DNA from: Archegozetes longisetosus
Taxonomy: Eukaryota > Arthropoda > Arachnida > Sarcoptiformes > Trhypochthoniidae
Direction: 5' to 3'
Assembly (NCBI GenBank): GCA_018873245.2
Contig: JAEMBT020000006.1
Location: 10,791,855 to 10,855,854, forward strand
DNA length: 64,000 bases
Shown here piece by piece: positions 45,790-57,263 of this stretch. Under the pieces are notes generated by a model. The model was not told the DNA's origin, made no database searches, and saw nothing but the letters and a program-made list of their open reading frames with translations. Within the stretch, counting starts at the first letter, position 1; each line of letters starts with the position of its first letter. Position numbers and translations under genes: made by a program.

Positions 45790-47187
45790 CATAAAGGAAA
45801 AACCTTCACTGTAAATTATTTTAAAAGACAGAGAGTAGCGATAAGAACTGTATATGACATTATAACTCGAGTAGAAAATGATGAACCACTTGAGAGAAGG
45901 CCTGGCAGTGGCCGAAAATCTCAAGAAACCTAAAAGAGACATCGAAAAATATATCGAAAAAATGTGAACACCGTAAGTAAAAGTTATGTGAAATTGTGAA
46001 AAGAGTTAAATGTTTCCGACAAAACTGCCAAAAGTTATTTAATTAAGTATGGAGTTAAAAATTTCAAAAGAAAAACTGCTCCAAAAAGCAATGAAAACCA
46101 AAAACTTAAGCAGAGAAAGTGTTTAAATCAATTAAGAATGAGTGCGTTTAGGCTATCACTAACAACACAAATCATTGAAGATGACGAAAGTTATTTCACA
46201 ATCGATGGTTCAGATAATTATAGAAATGGTTCATATTCTGCACATCCTTCTCTCGATGTTCCAAATGAAATCAAGTATAAATTCAAACAAAAAGGTCCAG
46301 ATAAAGTTCTTATTTGGATTGCAATCAGTCCGGCCGGTCATTCGGAGCCATTCATTTCAAAAACAGAAGGATTTGCTATAAATTCAGACACATATATTAA
46401 CCAATGTGTGAAAAAGGCTATTTAAATTTATTCAAAAATACCATTCAGAGGTAATTACATTTTCTGGCCAGATTTAGCCAGCTCTCATTATTAAATAAAA
46501 AACATTTTCATCATTTGAAGAGCTGGGTATCAATTATGTTAATAGAGAGGAAAATTCTCCATATGTGTCGCAACTTGGAAGTATCGAGCGGTTTTGGGCT
46601 CATTTAAAAGAAAAGATATATTCTGAAGGAATGACAGCCAGTTCAGTGGAACAATTGATCGGAAAAATCAAAAGAAAAATTTTTAGTAAGCTATTTCCAA
46701 AGCTTGCTATCGCATACTAACAAGACACACTCACGAAGTGCCGGGTCGGTTTTGGGGAAATGTATATACTTTTGAAAAGTACTCGTCGAGACAAGTTCAA
46801 CGGTATATATCATTGCCGTCCGAGACAAGGTCAAAGGTCAAAAATCGGGGGGCCCAACTTTAGGCAATGGTCTGAACCTAGTCATGTTGGGTGTCATTCG
46901 ATTCAGCATCATGAGTAGATTTTAAATATATCAGTGTTTTGGCTTTAACTCGAGTTATCCGTGCACAAACAGTCAAATTTTGAATTTTGCTCAAAGTTGG
47001 GCTACCGATTTTTGACCTTTGACCTCGTCTCGGGCGGCAACGATATATACCGTTAAACTTGTCTGGACGAGTACTTTTCAAAAATATATACATTTCCCCA
47101 AAACCGACCTGGCACTTCGTGAGTGTGCCTTGTAAGTCTAAAATACGTATTGCAGTAGATAGAGGATCACTATCAGTAATCAACTAA
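45790..47187 (+). pseudogene. Tc1-type transposase, decayed
   Basis: N-terminal HTH with VAIRTVYDIITRVEN and a GRPR-like PGSGRKSQ at about 45822-45930. A clean DDE core at 46138-46425 holds EDDESYFTIDGSD (first Asp), KVLIWIAISPAGHSEPF and FINSDTYIN-like text, with FWPDLASSHY (second Asp) just after. YVSQLGSIERFWAHLKEKIY at about 46565-46620 carries the final Glu. The C-terminus ...SKIRIAVDRGSLSVIN lies beyond the nested MITE at 47133-47187. There are stops near 45930 and 46000, frame changes near 46430 and near 46680, and the MITE insertion. Confidence 0.85.
46721..47132. mobile_element. 412-bp MITE nested in the Tc1 element
   Basis: Left end CAAGACACACTCACGAAGTG; right end inverse of CAAGGCACACTCACGAAGTG; the arms pair for about 140 bp each. 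TAA directly flanks both ends (46718-46720, 47133-47135), and removing one copy restores a continuous Tc1 C-terminus. A 3-bp TAA duplication suggests the PIF/Harbinger group. Confidence 0.85.
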
Positions 47188-47429
47188 GCTAAAATTATTT
47201 GTTCATTATTGTGTTAATTGCATATAAAATATATTTTATTTTCATTAATAAATTAAAAAGTTATTAATAATTAAATTTTGTGCGAATTTTTCTCCGAGCG
47301 CCTTACTTTTACACATTTTTCATGGGATAAAAGAAGAAATCAGTATTGTTATTCTATAAACATGTCGGTAAAAATAAACCGTTGAAGCACTCTTTGTTTT
47401 ATCTATGTAGAAAAATGTCGTCATAATTT

Positions 47430-48615
47430 CGGTTTTTCAGGCAGTGGAAGTCCGTGTCTTAAAAATCCCTAAATGCGCGTATAAAATCTTCAAAAACTTT
47501 CAATAACTTTTAGGTTATAATGACACGATTTCGTTTTATAATGATAGCTCAAGAAGGACTCGCCCAAGAAGTTGTTCCATCAAAAGATATCAAAAGAAGG
47601 CTGGTGTACATTCGTGTGCAAAACTCCGGGAAGTGGTTTTTGAGTATCCTATACCCCTAAACGTTAGTCAATTTTGGTGAACCAGAACTACTTGAAAATG
47701 GTATTAAATTGAAGGTATCCTAAAGCTTTATTAGGAAATTGATTAATCTTTGAAATTTGATTTGCAAAATTGGAAATTTAATAAGCCAATTAGCTATAGC
47801 ACAAAATTCATTAAGCGTTACTTCATTAAACATTTATGAGTATAGTCACCGTATTTTCAACCAAAATCACAAACAAAATCATAAAATCACATATTTTGAT
47901 TACGAATAGGAAATTTGTATGTACAGGCAAATTTGCTGATTGTTCAAAGAAGAGCATTAAAATAACTTTAATTTGATACTATTTTCAAGCAGTTCTAGCT
48001 CTTGGTTTAAAAGTTAAGCTCAAATGAAATTATCGAAATTTCAAGTTTAATGCGCTACAATTATTAAATAAGGAATTTTTTTGTCGAACGAAAATATATG
48101 TATTCACTTATTTTTAAAGTAGTTTCTATTCCAATTGTCAAATCTCGAATTCAATCGTCAGCTTTTTCTGTATACGTTTACATGGATTTGGTAGGTACTT
48201 TTGGGAATTTTGATTAGTTGCTTTGTGAAAATGTTCTTGACAACCGAGAGTTTATTCATAAAAATTTCACTCAAATTGACTAACGTTTAGGGGTATAGAA
48301 TGCTCAAAAAACCACTTCCCGGGGTTTTGCAAAAGGTTGTACATCTTCATATGAGTGGTTTAAGTATAATATTGATTTTCATCGAGGATCAGTTGATAGT
48401 GATACTCAAACCACTCATCTGAAGATGTACGCCAGCCTTCTCTTGATATCTTTTGCTGAAACATCTTGGCCGAGCGCTTCTTGAGCTATCATTACAAAAC
48501 GAAATCGTGTCATTTTATTATAACCTAAATATTATTGAAAGTTTTGAGGATTTTATGCAAGCATTTAGGGGTTTTTAAGATAGGGACTTCCACTGCCTGC
48601 AAAATCGAAATTCTA
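47430..48615. mobile_element. Foldback element, about 1.2 kb
   Basis: The outer word CAGGCAGTGGAAGTCC (47440) is inverted at 48583-48600. Arms of about 250-330 bp pair along their length (for example CACGATTTCGTTTTATAATG with CATTACAAAACGAAATCGTG), separated by about 600 bp without a recognisable gene. No target duplication established. Confidence 0.75.
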
Positions 48616-48643
48616 CCCAAACTACTTGTTTAATAAAAACTGA

Positions 48644-49362
48644 AAACCTTGAATTTCAACTCGTAGAAATCTTTAATCTGCTCTATATTTAGTACTGAAT
48701 TCCACGAAATGAGGATTATGAACTTCGACGTTCAGGAAAATTGAGTACACACAAAAACTAATAGCCAAAAATGAAGATCTTGAAGAACGAAAACTGGTGT
48801 GACAGCAAGATTTTCGATATCTTTTGTTGAAACAACTTTGGCGAGGGCTATCTTTACATATGATTTCATGTCACCAACTTTATTAAGTTCCGTAATTAAT
48901 AAAGTACATGGTAAACACTAATATACACTACACACTATCACAGATAATTTTTACATTAAAATACTAAATTTTGGAGATAAAGTTGGCAATTGGTAATTCT
49001 CTAAGCAACTGCCTAAAAAACCGAAATCTTACGGTAATTGGTAATTATGAAAAATATAAACTCACTGCGTAAGCGTCTTTCAATTGTATTTTTCACTTTC
49101 ATACAGAAACGAACTGAGAAATCCAAGGGCTAAAATAGATTTAGACTAATATGAGCTAAGTTTTGCAAGGCAAAACAAGGAAATACGAGTTCGCTTCGGA
49201 TGGCTTATAAATTGAATATGGAAATTATAATAATTTTAATGACGCTTCAGATTTATAGATATTTCAAACTCCATTGCGTCACATTTTTATTTCTATAAAA
49301 CTTTGTTCATATCTTGAAATAGATCCTAAGATTGTATTCGTGGCAATTAAAATTGCATATAT
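48644..49362. repeat. Dispersed repeat, copy 2 (partner at 39880-40390)
   Basis: 48644-48820 is the inverse of 39880-40034; 49030-49362 is a direct copy of 40060-40390. The two modules therefore have opposite relative orientation in the two places. Confidence 0.85.
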
Positions 49363-49366
49363 GAAT

Positions 49367-50893
49367 GCCCTGATAATAAAAAGCTTATCTCTTAAAGCAT
49401 TGAAACGAGTAAAACGCACTTAAAGTTGCGTTTCAAAAATGTTTACAAAAATCAAACTCATTGAAACTTAAATATGGAATTTATTATTTGTAACGTGTAA
49501 TTAAACATATTCTATGTCAGATTCATCACAATAATCTGATTCTTCAGAATTAAAATTAAATTGTGAGATAAAAAGTCAATATAAAGTTTTCTATGTTTTG
49601 CATCCAAATAGTCTAATAATTAGTTAGAATAAGAGTTCTCTTATTTGGCGAGCCATTAGATAAATGAATCAATTTATTATTGATTGAATTAAACATTTTA
49701 AACCCTAATAAAACACTTGATTAATGCTTTATTGATATAAATAAAAACTAATGCTTTGATGTTATGTAGTGATCATCAATATTGTACTGTTCATAATGAA
49801 CATAACACAAATTGATTGCGCATTCTCTTAAAGTTAGATTTGATTAGCATTAAATTCTATTGTGATCAAGAGTTTTTTAAACATGATTATTTATAAATTT
49901 TTTCCATTGAAACATATATTGAATTTTATTACATGAATAAATTATGATGTGAGCTCAATGTTTAAAACAAAATCCGAAAAAGAAGTTAACTCGAGATAGG
50001 CTTTTTATTATCGGGGCGTTCATATATTTCTATTCTGAAAATTTGAGCTAATAATACAGTTTATAATATTTTTGTTATTCATAGCATTTTAATATTTAAA
50101 ATAATTAGAATTCTTATTTTGTGTGCATTTTTAATCATTATAATTGAGATAAAAGTTAATTTTGTCTCAATTAAAATTCTTATAATTAAAAAATCTATAT
50201 ATAATTTCAACTATACTTAAATTATAAGCTCGGAAGCTCAGCTCAGGCTCGAGGTATGACCTTCAGGCTCGAAGCTCGGGGTAGCCGAGCTTTTGTCCTT
50301 CACTACTATGGAGATTTCAAGACCTTTGAACTATTTCTCGTAATAGTTTGTGCAATGTTTCCTTCAATATTTTATCTATAGATTTGTAAGATTTCAATCA
50401 CAATTAACCTTCAACTAATTCTGATTAAAGTATTTGTCGTTTAATAGAAAGGCTTACTCTAGTTTTTAAAATACTGAAACTTTAATTGAAATCAATCTAA
50501 AAACCTTAAATCTATATTAATATTAAATTATAATAGGACAACATTAGTTGATGTTTTACATTCTTATATATAGTATAATTTTAAGGAAAACACAGATAAA
50601 ACTCTTACTTCAAAATATTTTGTGCTTTTTAAGAAAATTTAAGAAAATTTAAGAAATTTTAATGTACTTATAAACCGCCGTTTAATAATTATATTAAGAA
50701 TAGGGTTCAAATCGTCAAATCAAAGTTGCATAAACTTTTAAAATTCTATAAAGTTCTCCAAAAGCTAAATGTTATTTATTGCACTGTATTTAGTTCTAAT
50801 AACCAATTCAAGTTATTTAACACCAATATTACTCAATTTCGACTCCCGTAGGAATCTCCGCAATTTTCAGTGTTTTATTCCCGTAAATCTCTA
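49367..50893. other. Non-coding stretch
   Basis: AT-rich, no gene. At 50228-50298 there is a small cluster of AGCTCGG/GGCTCGA words, probably a repeat end. Confidence 0.5.
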
Positions 50894-50901
50894 CTAATAA
50901 T

Positions 50902-51400
50902 TAATGCTCTGCACGAGTTGAGCTGATTTGAGTAATTTGAAAAATCGAATCAAACTTTCGAGTCCAAATCTTTAAAAGATTAGACTCGAAAGCAATTGAA
51001 TCGATTCCAAGCAGAACCGGGTAGGACTCAAATAGATTTGAAAGATTTGAATTTACACAACGACAGAACATTGTTCCAAAAACACCTAAAACATTTTAAA
51101 TACTTATGAAAGTCTCTAGAATGTTCTAGAATATTTTATAAATCTATTGAGAATTCTAGAACATTCTGCAATCTTACACTATATTCAGGAGCTACCTTGA
51201 AAACGCTTTTTATAATAAAAGGGAACCCACTCTACAAAATTTTAAATACAACATAAAGCTAAGTGATATCATTAATTGCAGTTAGTTCGAATCTTCGAAT
51301 AAGCTCGAGACGAGTCCAAATCAAATTGTGATTTGAATTGATTCGACTCGAATTCAAATCTACTTCGATTCGACCAGAAATCGATTTGTGCGGAGTACTA
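50902..51400. mobile_element. hAT-type MITE, 499 bp
   Basis: Ends TAATGCTCTGCACGAG and the inverse of TAGTACTCCGCACAAA form short imperfect inverted repeats. A perfect 8-bp duplication CTAATAAT flanks them (50894-50901, 51401-51408). The interior is rich in ATTCGAATC/GATTTGAA palindromic words and has no coding potential. Confidence 0.85.
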
Positions 51401-51408
51401 CTAATAAT

Positions 51409-52142
51409 CATTAGATAATTGTTGAATCACTTACTTTAATAAAAAAATCTGACTATTACTTTGTAATGACTACTTACTTGTAGTGATCACTGATATTATT
51501 TAAGAAATGTTATAGAGTATTATATTTATTTTCCAATCATTGTTTTCTGTGAATATTCTGTTTAATGTTATGATAATAAGGAGAATTAAAACTATTAAAC
51601 AAAATTGAAGTCATAGGAGAATATTAAAAGGCTTCTTAATTAAGCGGTTTCTTTTCAATACAATCGAATCATTTGCAAAAAGTTCTGATGCGATATTGCT
51701 TGAAGTAAAGATATGTGTGTGGACAGTACAAAATTCATTATCAATAATTTCTAGCAGTACAAATTTGATTAATAGTAGTTAGGATTAACAGATTTTCTAT
51801 TTTTCTGATTTCGCCAAACTCTCGCTTATGAAATTTAAACTCAGGTTTGCAAAGCTCTCTAGAATTCGTTTTACCTAAATTAGAGTCAATATGCAGCAAT
51901 ACTGAACAGAGTAATAAAATCGTATTATGAATGTATTGTCACTTTTCATTCAATGTTTGATTTTGAAGCTTTTCATTAAAGTTTGTTGAAATAACTATTA
52001 TTAATCAATTTAAATCAAATCATAGTATAATTATTAAATAGAAGATATTCTTGACATCAATTTAGTTTCTCGTAGCATTTCTAAATAAATGAAAATATAG
52101 TTTGGTAAAAGATCACATAAACTTGCAAATTAGTTAATCAAA
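51409..52142. other. Non-coding stretch
   Basis: AT-rich sequence downstream (in gene sense) of the small cysteine-containing gene; no feature recognised. Confidence 0.5.
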
Positions 52143-52653
52143 TCATTCAAGCCTTACGCCGATTTTTTGAGCGACTTGTACATTCTGTTCATGAAGTTCT
52201 TCTACTTTAACTCCTTTGGCATTTGCCACAGATTTCTCTAGTTCCTCAGCTGTTCTTTCAAAGCATTCAAACATTTTCTATAAATTGATAGAAATATTGT
52301 TAAATTAAGTTATTTATTATCTTAAAACACATCAAGTTTAACATTAAATCCTTGATTCAATAAATTACCTCAGATTCAATGGTATAACAACAAACGTCTA
52401 GTTTTTCAAACTTTCCGTCTTTATTACAAATCTCTTTTGCACATTTTGAAACCGAATCTATGGTTCAGATTTTTTTTAGAATTACAATCTCATGAAAATG
52501 ATGACAAATTTCTAGTAATAGTAGAGTCAGACCTTTTATTATTTGAGTGGCTTCAGAGTCACATTTAGCGTATTTGTCAGCTTTTACTTTAGGCAAACTA
52601 TCGTTACATCTATTGTGAAACATATTAGGGAGCTTCTTCTGCAGATATGTCAT
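52143..52653 (-). CDS. Small cysteine-containing protein, probably once secreted
   Basis: Three exons on the minus strand: 52653-52533, 52457-52369 and 52277-52143, GT-AG with matching phases, 114 aa from the ATG giving MTYLQKKLPNMF. Seven cysteines fall in NRCND, YAKCDSE, SKCAKEIC, DVCCYT and FECFER; the C-terminal 40 residues are helical and charged (ERTAEELEKSVANAK). I do not recognise a family. The cysteine pattern suggests an extracellular protein, but this frame has no signal peptide. One base out of frame, just upstream (from the ATG at 52717), a perfect signal-peptide-like sequence is encoded: MFNKTLISFTLSIVMIIMI. Either a one-base frameshift separates the two, making this a recent pseudogene or a sequence error, or an unseen splice joins them. 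The first donor is an unusual GTCTGA. Confidence 0.6.
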
Positions 52654-52717
52654 TGATTTCAATCATGATAATCATGACAATAGAGAGAGTAAAACTGATT
52701 AACGTTTTATTAAACAT

Positions 52718-53663
52718 ATTCCTTTTAGAAAAATATGAAAAATAGATGCAAGTACTCAAGATGAGTATGATCTGAGTATTGTTCGCGCTTTACCTTTTAT
52801 ATGCCAACATTAGTCACAGATAAGCAAAAAGCTTTATGGTTCGGACATATGTTTGCAAAACAAATACTAAATCCATTACATATTCGATAACGTGACTATG
52901 GCGAATATTCATGAGTAAAGTCATGAATTATGTAGATTTAATTCTCAGAATTGGATTGATTTTTACTTATTTTCGAGTTATTCTGTGAGATCATTTGTGT
53001 AATGAATTATTATGAATTAGTATAAAATACCTAAAATACTATTATACCTTTTCACTGAATAAACTAGTTATATACCAATACGTTTTAAAGTTATATAATT
53101 CAATTATTTCATGAATGATATGACATCTCATGAGAATTATCATCCATAATGTATATTTAATTATTAATCAAACATTGTTTCGCTACAACTAGAAAAAATG
53201 ACTGTTTGTTCAGCTTTAGATTCAAGTTTGCAATCAATTTATTTTTAAGTCCTCCTATTTTTCTATTATCAAAATTAATATTATATGAAAATATATTTAT
53301 AATAAAATAATATTAATATCTCTACCCATTTTTAAAATTTATATTAAAAGCTGCGAAATATGTATATTGAAAAATGATTAGATTTCTTATCGTAAATGTT
53401 ACAGCTATTCTCAGAGGACATTTGCTTCATTATTTCGTTCATAAACTAGAATAATTTTAGCAGTTTTTCATGAGTTTTTGATGTAACGCCGAAAGAGGGC
53501 TTAAATTAGCGCCAATAGAGTCACTACGGTTCGATACCTCTGAGATAACCAAAAAGTTTTGAATAGTCACACAGAAAGAATATTTAATGATTTTATTACA
53601 TAGATAGCGCAATGTTAATCAATTGTTCTGCACTTTAAAATTTTTTAGCTTTGAGCCAAGTGT
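52718..53663. other. Non-coding stretch
   Basis: AT-rich. From about 53580 it is homologous to 59190 onward, that is, it is the old upstream region of the vanin-like gene into which the hAT element jumped. Confidence 0.55.
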
Positions 53664-53671
53664 GTATCAGT

Positions 53672-56152
53672 TAGCGTTGCCAGATTTTTAGCCCTTAATT
53701 CCTTGACTTTTAAATAAAATTGAAATTTTTTTCCGGGACATTCCGGGACAAACAAAAATCATAAATAAATCTTGAAAATTTTATTTTTTTAAGCAAAAAT
53801 TTACAAATTATTGTTTGATTTTATATTTTGTACTTGTTTTTGAAGCTCTAATTATTTGATTATTATTTGTTACAAAAATTTTGAAATCATTACAATTCAT
53901 TGAAAAGTTTACTTTTGTACAAATCTCTGCCTTAACCATATTAACATTCAATCTATTTCTATCGTTACTCCATATTTTCTTCATTGAGCTGAAGACGCGT
54001 TCAACAAAGTCATTACCAATAGGAATAGCCATAACGACTTCTGTAAGTTTAGTCAAATTTGGCAAATCAATAGCTGTCAAAAGTTTGCACCACTTTTCTG
54101 TTGATTCCAAATTCTTGTCTTCTTGGCCTAATTTAGTTAACAACTCATTAAACATATTTGTTTCATCAAAAAGTTTGTCACGATTAAGATTAATATTCAA
54201 AATTTTGGTAATGTTTAAAAGTTTTTCATAAACTAATTCTGTATCCAAATTAAGAGATGCAAAAATCTTGAATATAGAATCATTAAAATCGAAATGTTTT
54301 TCCAGATAATCGATAGCTCTATCATAACATTTAAGTGCAGCCGCTTTGAATTCTTTCTGATCTGAATCAGAAAAATCTTGCAATTTTTCATAAACTTTAG
54401 ACCCAAAAATTTAATTTGACGTCTATTTAATAATTGCGTTCGTAGTTTGAACATTATGTCAAATAAATTAGTGGCATTTATTTGATTTTTTTCAATAAGT
54501 TTAATGTTTTGATAGAATAATTTCATCAAATGATGAGCAAAATACAAATATATATCAGCTTTAATCAAATTGTTGTCAGTTTCTCCCCAAACGAATTCAC
54601 TGATAATTTGTGGACAGTCATTACTACCGATTCCAACAAAATATGATTTAATGGGAATCATATTATCGATTAAGCGCTTGATTGCAGGGTATAAAGAGAG
54701 CCAACGTGTTGGTACATGTCTTAAAATTTTTTCAAATTCATTGTCACTATATTCATAACAAGACTTAAGTGAATCAACTCTTTTAGCAGACATTGAGAAA
54801 TGAGAATAAACTTTAATAATCAAATTTTCTACATCTAATGGAAGTTGTATTAGCGCGTGTTTTGCTGTGTTGTGGATTATATGGCAATTGCAATTGGCCT
54901 TTACTATAAATTGATTCTCTTCTTGAAACTTTTTGAACACAGAGTGATGTGAGCCGTAGTTGACGTTTGCATTGTCTGCTGTATATGCAATCAAATCATT
55001 AAATCCCAAACTGTTATCACTCAAAGCTCTTTTCAAATGACTGTAAATTGCATCCGATGTCTCATTGGAGTCTTCATAAAAATCCAGTACAAAATTTTGT
55101 ATTCCTTTAGATTTATCGAAATATTGAATACCAATCGGAAAGAGTTTAATGTTTCCCTTATTTGAGGCGTCACACGATATTGAAAATTTTTTCCTTTAAT
55201 TTTCTTTAGATGGCTTTCTATAGATAGTGGACATAAAACATTTTCAGCGATCGCTTCCATTTTAGTACGTCCGCAATGGATTCCTTTTGCGATTTTGGAG
55301 TCATTGAATAACTGTTGAAAAAGTTTTATTCCACAATCGCTTGAAAGATAGCTCAAGTGATGATTGATTGTATGAAATGTTAAACATATTTCTGATATCG
55401 CTATTGAATCACTTTCTTTAGAGTCATTCTTATTGATAAAACTATTTAATGCTGAACTCATTTTAACCGCATTTACCTTCGATTTGTGTGTCTTAGATTT
55501 TAAGTGCGCTTCTAATGCTGTGACGCCTTCGTATTTAATTGTAAATTCTGTCAAACATGTAATACATTTGACTTTAAAGTCGTCCACTTTTCTTAACCAA
55601 TCCTTGTATTCATTGTTTTTAAGCCAATTTTCTTGAAAATTACAATACCTTTTCTTTGACTTCTTCGGAGAAAAATCTTGTCTTCTTTTTGATGACATTA
55701 TAAACAATAATTAAAGTACAAAATAATTGAATACTTTATTATAGATTAGATTTAATTACTTATTAGAAAGCATTTTGTATCAATTAAGTAATAATATTTT
55801 AAAAATTTTGTCTTTAAACTGAAGTTATAGAAAGTTTATTAAATCAACAAATATTTCTGAGCGAATGTATTGATGCGTAACTATTATAACACCTTTTGTC
55901 AATTTTGTTACTGTTTTTGATTAAGTATATTAAGTCTTAGAGTTTGAGATCTGGCGTTTTATTAACTGTAGCGTCAAATAAAATATATGCAATAACGTTT
56001 TTTCACTAATTCTAATGCCATTATCTCTTTTATCAAACGTAAAAATTATATTCCGGGACATCCTTTGTCAAGGAATATGCCTTTCCTTCAGCCGGTACAC
56101 AAAGACCGATTCCGGTACTGTACCGGTCATTCCGGGACGTTTGGCAACGCTA
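53672..56152. mobile_element. hAT transposon, 2.48 kb, nearly whole
   Basis: Inverted ends TAGCGTTGCCA, flanked by a perfect 8-bp duplication GTATCAGT (53664-53671 and 56153-56160). Subterminal ATTCCGGGAC words occur on both sides. It carries a minus-strand transposase with two frame breaks. The paralogous locus near 59255 lacks the element, giving an empty-site comparison. Confidence 0.95.
53808..55707 (-). pseudogene. hAT transposase with BED-like zinc finger, two frameshifts
   Basis: Reading from 55707 downward: a zinc finger with KCITCLTEF...HLKSKTHKSK at about residues 48-75; the RNase-H-like core with AYTADNANVNYGSH and CNCHIIHNTAKHAL; VPTRWLSLYPAIKRL; and the C-terminal dimerisation motif AIPIGNDFVERVFSSMKKIW near 53960-54020. 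The frame changes by one base near 55185 and again near 54405, each at an A/T run; otherwise the three pieces join into a family-length transposase of about 630 aa. So few breaks imply a young insertion. Confidence 0.9.
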
Positions 56153-56375
56153 GTATCAGTATTTTCCGAGTTTAAATTTGGGCTTAAGAAATAGATATAA
56201 ACTATTTCATCTCAATTTCTATATAATTGAAAGGATTGAAATAATATGCAGGTAATAAAAAGGATCTAAATTTCGGAATGTTTTAGTCTACTTTTTAACA
56301 TCCAACCCTAGTAACTATTTATAGTTTCATCAGTGTCTAGTCAAATATCCTTTCAAAGTCGAGGTTACATAGAAT

Positions 56376-57263
56376 ACTTTGAAATATAATAACAACTATA
56401 TTTTTTAAGTTATATTTTGTTAGTATCATATAAGTTAACATTAGGTGATGAGATAAGAAAAGCACGAAATTTGTATTTTCTAACTGATGTTCACTAATAA
56501 TAGTTGAATAAATATTAGTTAAAATTAGATTAGCAATTGTGCGTAATATCAGATTATTTATTCTTGATCAATAACGAGTTAATAATGAACAGAAGTATAG
56601 TGGTTTGGTATTTTATGTTAATAGTTTCGTATGTTGGACACGTAAGTAGTTTATTTTGCACAGTGCAATTACTCGAAAAAAGTTGTTTTCGAGCTGCAGT
56701 TTTCGAGCATGTATAACAATCGGAACACAACTCTGCAAACGCTTCACATCTCATTGATCTCAATTTGAAAGTCTACGAAAATGTGGCAAAACAATCAGCT
56801 TCTTATGTAAGTATAAAACAAGGCTGATGGTTCAAAGTTGATCTCGAATAATCATTAGGATAATCATATAAATAAACGTGAAAGTTTAGATTAGAGTTTA
56901 CACTAAAGTTTACTCTAGTATTTGACTAATGGTCTGATTATGACAGTTTTATCGAAGATTAAGGTAATCATTATTTAGTATTAAGTCATTTTTGAGGAAG
57001 TTAACTTCATATATACAGCTTTTATAGCCACTTAAGAACTTCCTGATTATTCAGACTGATTAGAGCAGATTGTGAGTGTCCAGAAATTACTTTGAATTCA
57101 TAATGGCACAGCATATTAACAGTTAAGGGTATTACTGAAACTGTTGAGAACTGAATTTTATTGATAAGCTCGAGAGATCAGTTCATACTTTACCAATAAA
57201 TAATTTCTAGATATAGATTCAATAATTTTTTCTATATTTAACTTAATTTTGTCTTATGTTGAG
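56376..57263 (+). repeat. Tandem duplication unit, copy 1 part
   Basis: Promoter-proximal sequence, exon 1 and intron 1 of the vanin-like gene (56376-57263) match 62977-63902 closely, including long identical stretches in the intron. The homology also extends upstream: 53580-53663 plus 56161-56380 match 59190-59482, interrupted by different insertions in each copy. Confidence 0.85.

Larger units (their letters stand above)
45576..47303 (+). mobile_element. Tc1-like transposon, 1.73 kb, inactive
   Basis: Inverted ends AGGTGCTCGGAGAAAAATCC (left) and the inverse of AGGCGCTCGGAGAAAAATTC (right), flanked by TA (45574-45575 and 47304-47305). It carries a decayed transposase and a nested MITE at 46721-47132. 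Confidence 0.9.

Noticed and set aside
46878-47183. 101-codon minus-strand frame
   Set aside because: Lies within the MITE and the Tc1 tail; no protein family.
52533-52662. Start of the small cysteine gene at 52662
   Set aside because: That codon is TTG; the first ATG in frame is at 52653.
53498-53560. GGTTCGATACC resembling a tRNA T-loop
   Set aside because: No acceptor, D or anticodon stem can be built around it.
56554-56763. Minus-strand frame, also present at 63143-63337
   Set aside because: Complement of vanin exon 1; it recurs only because exon 1 is duplicated.
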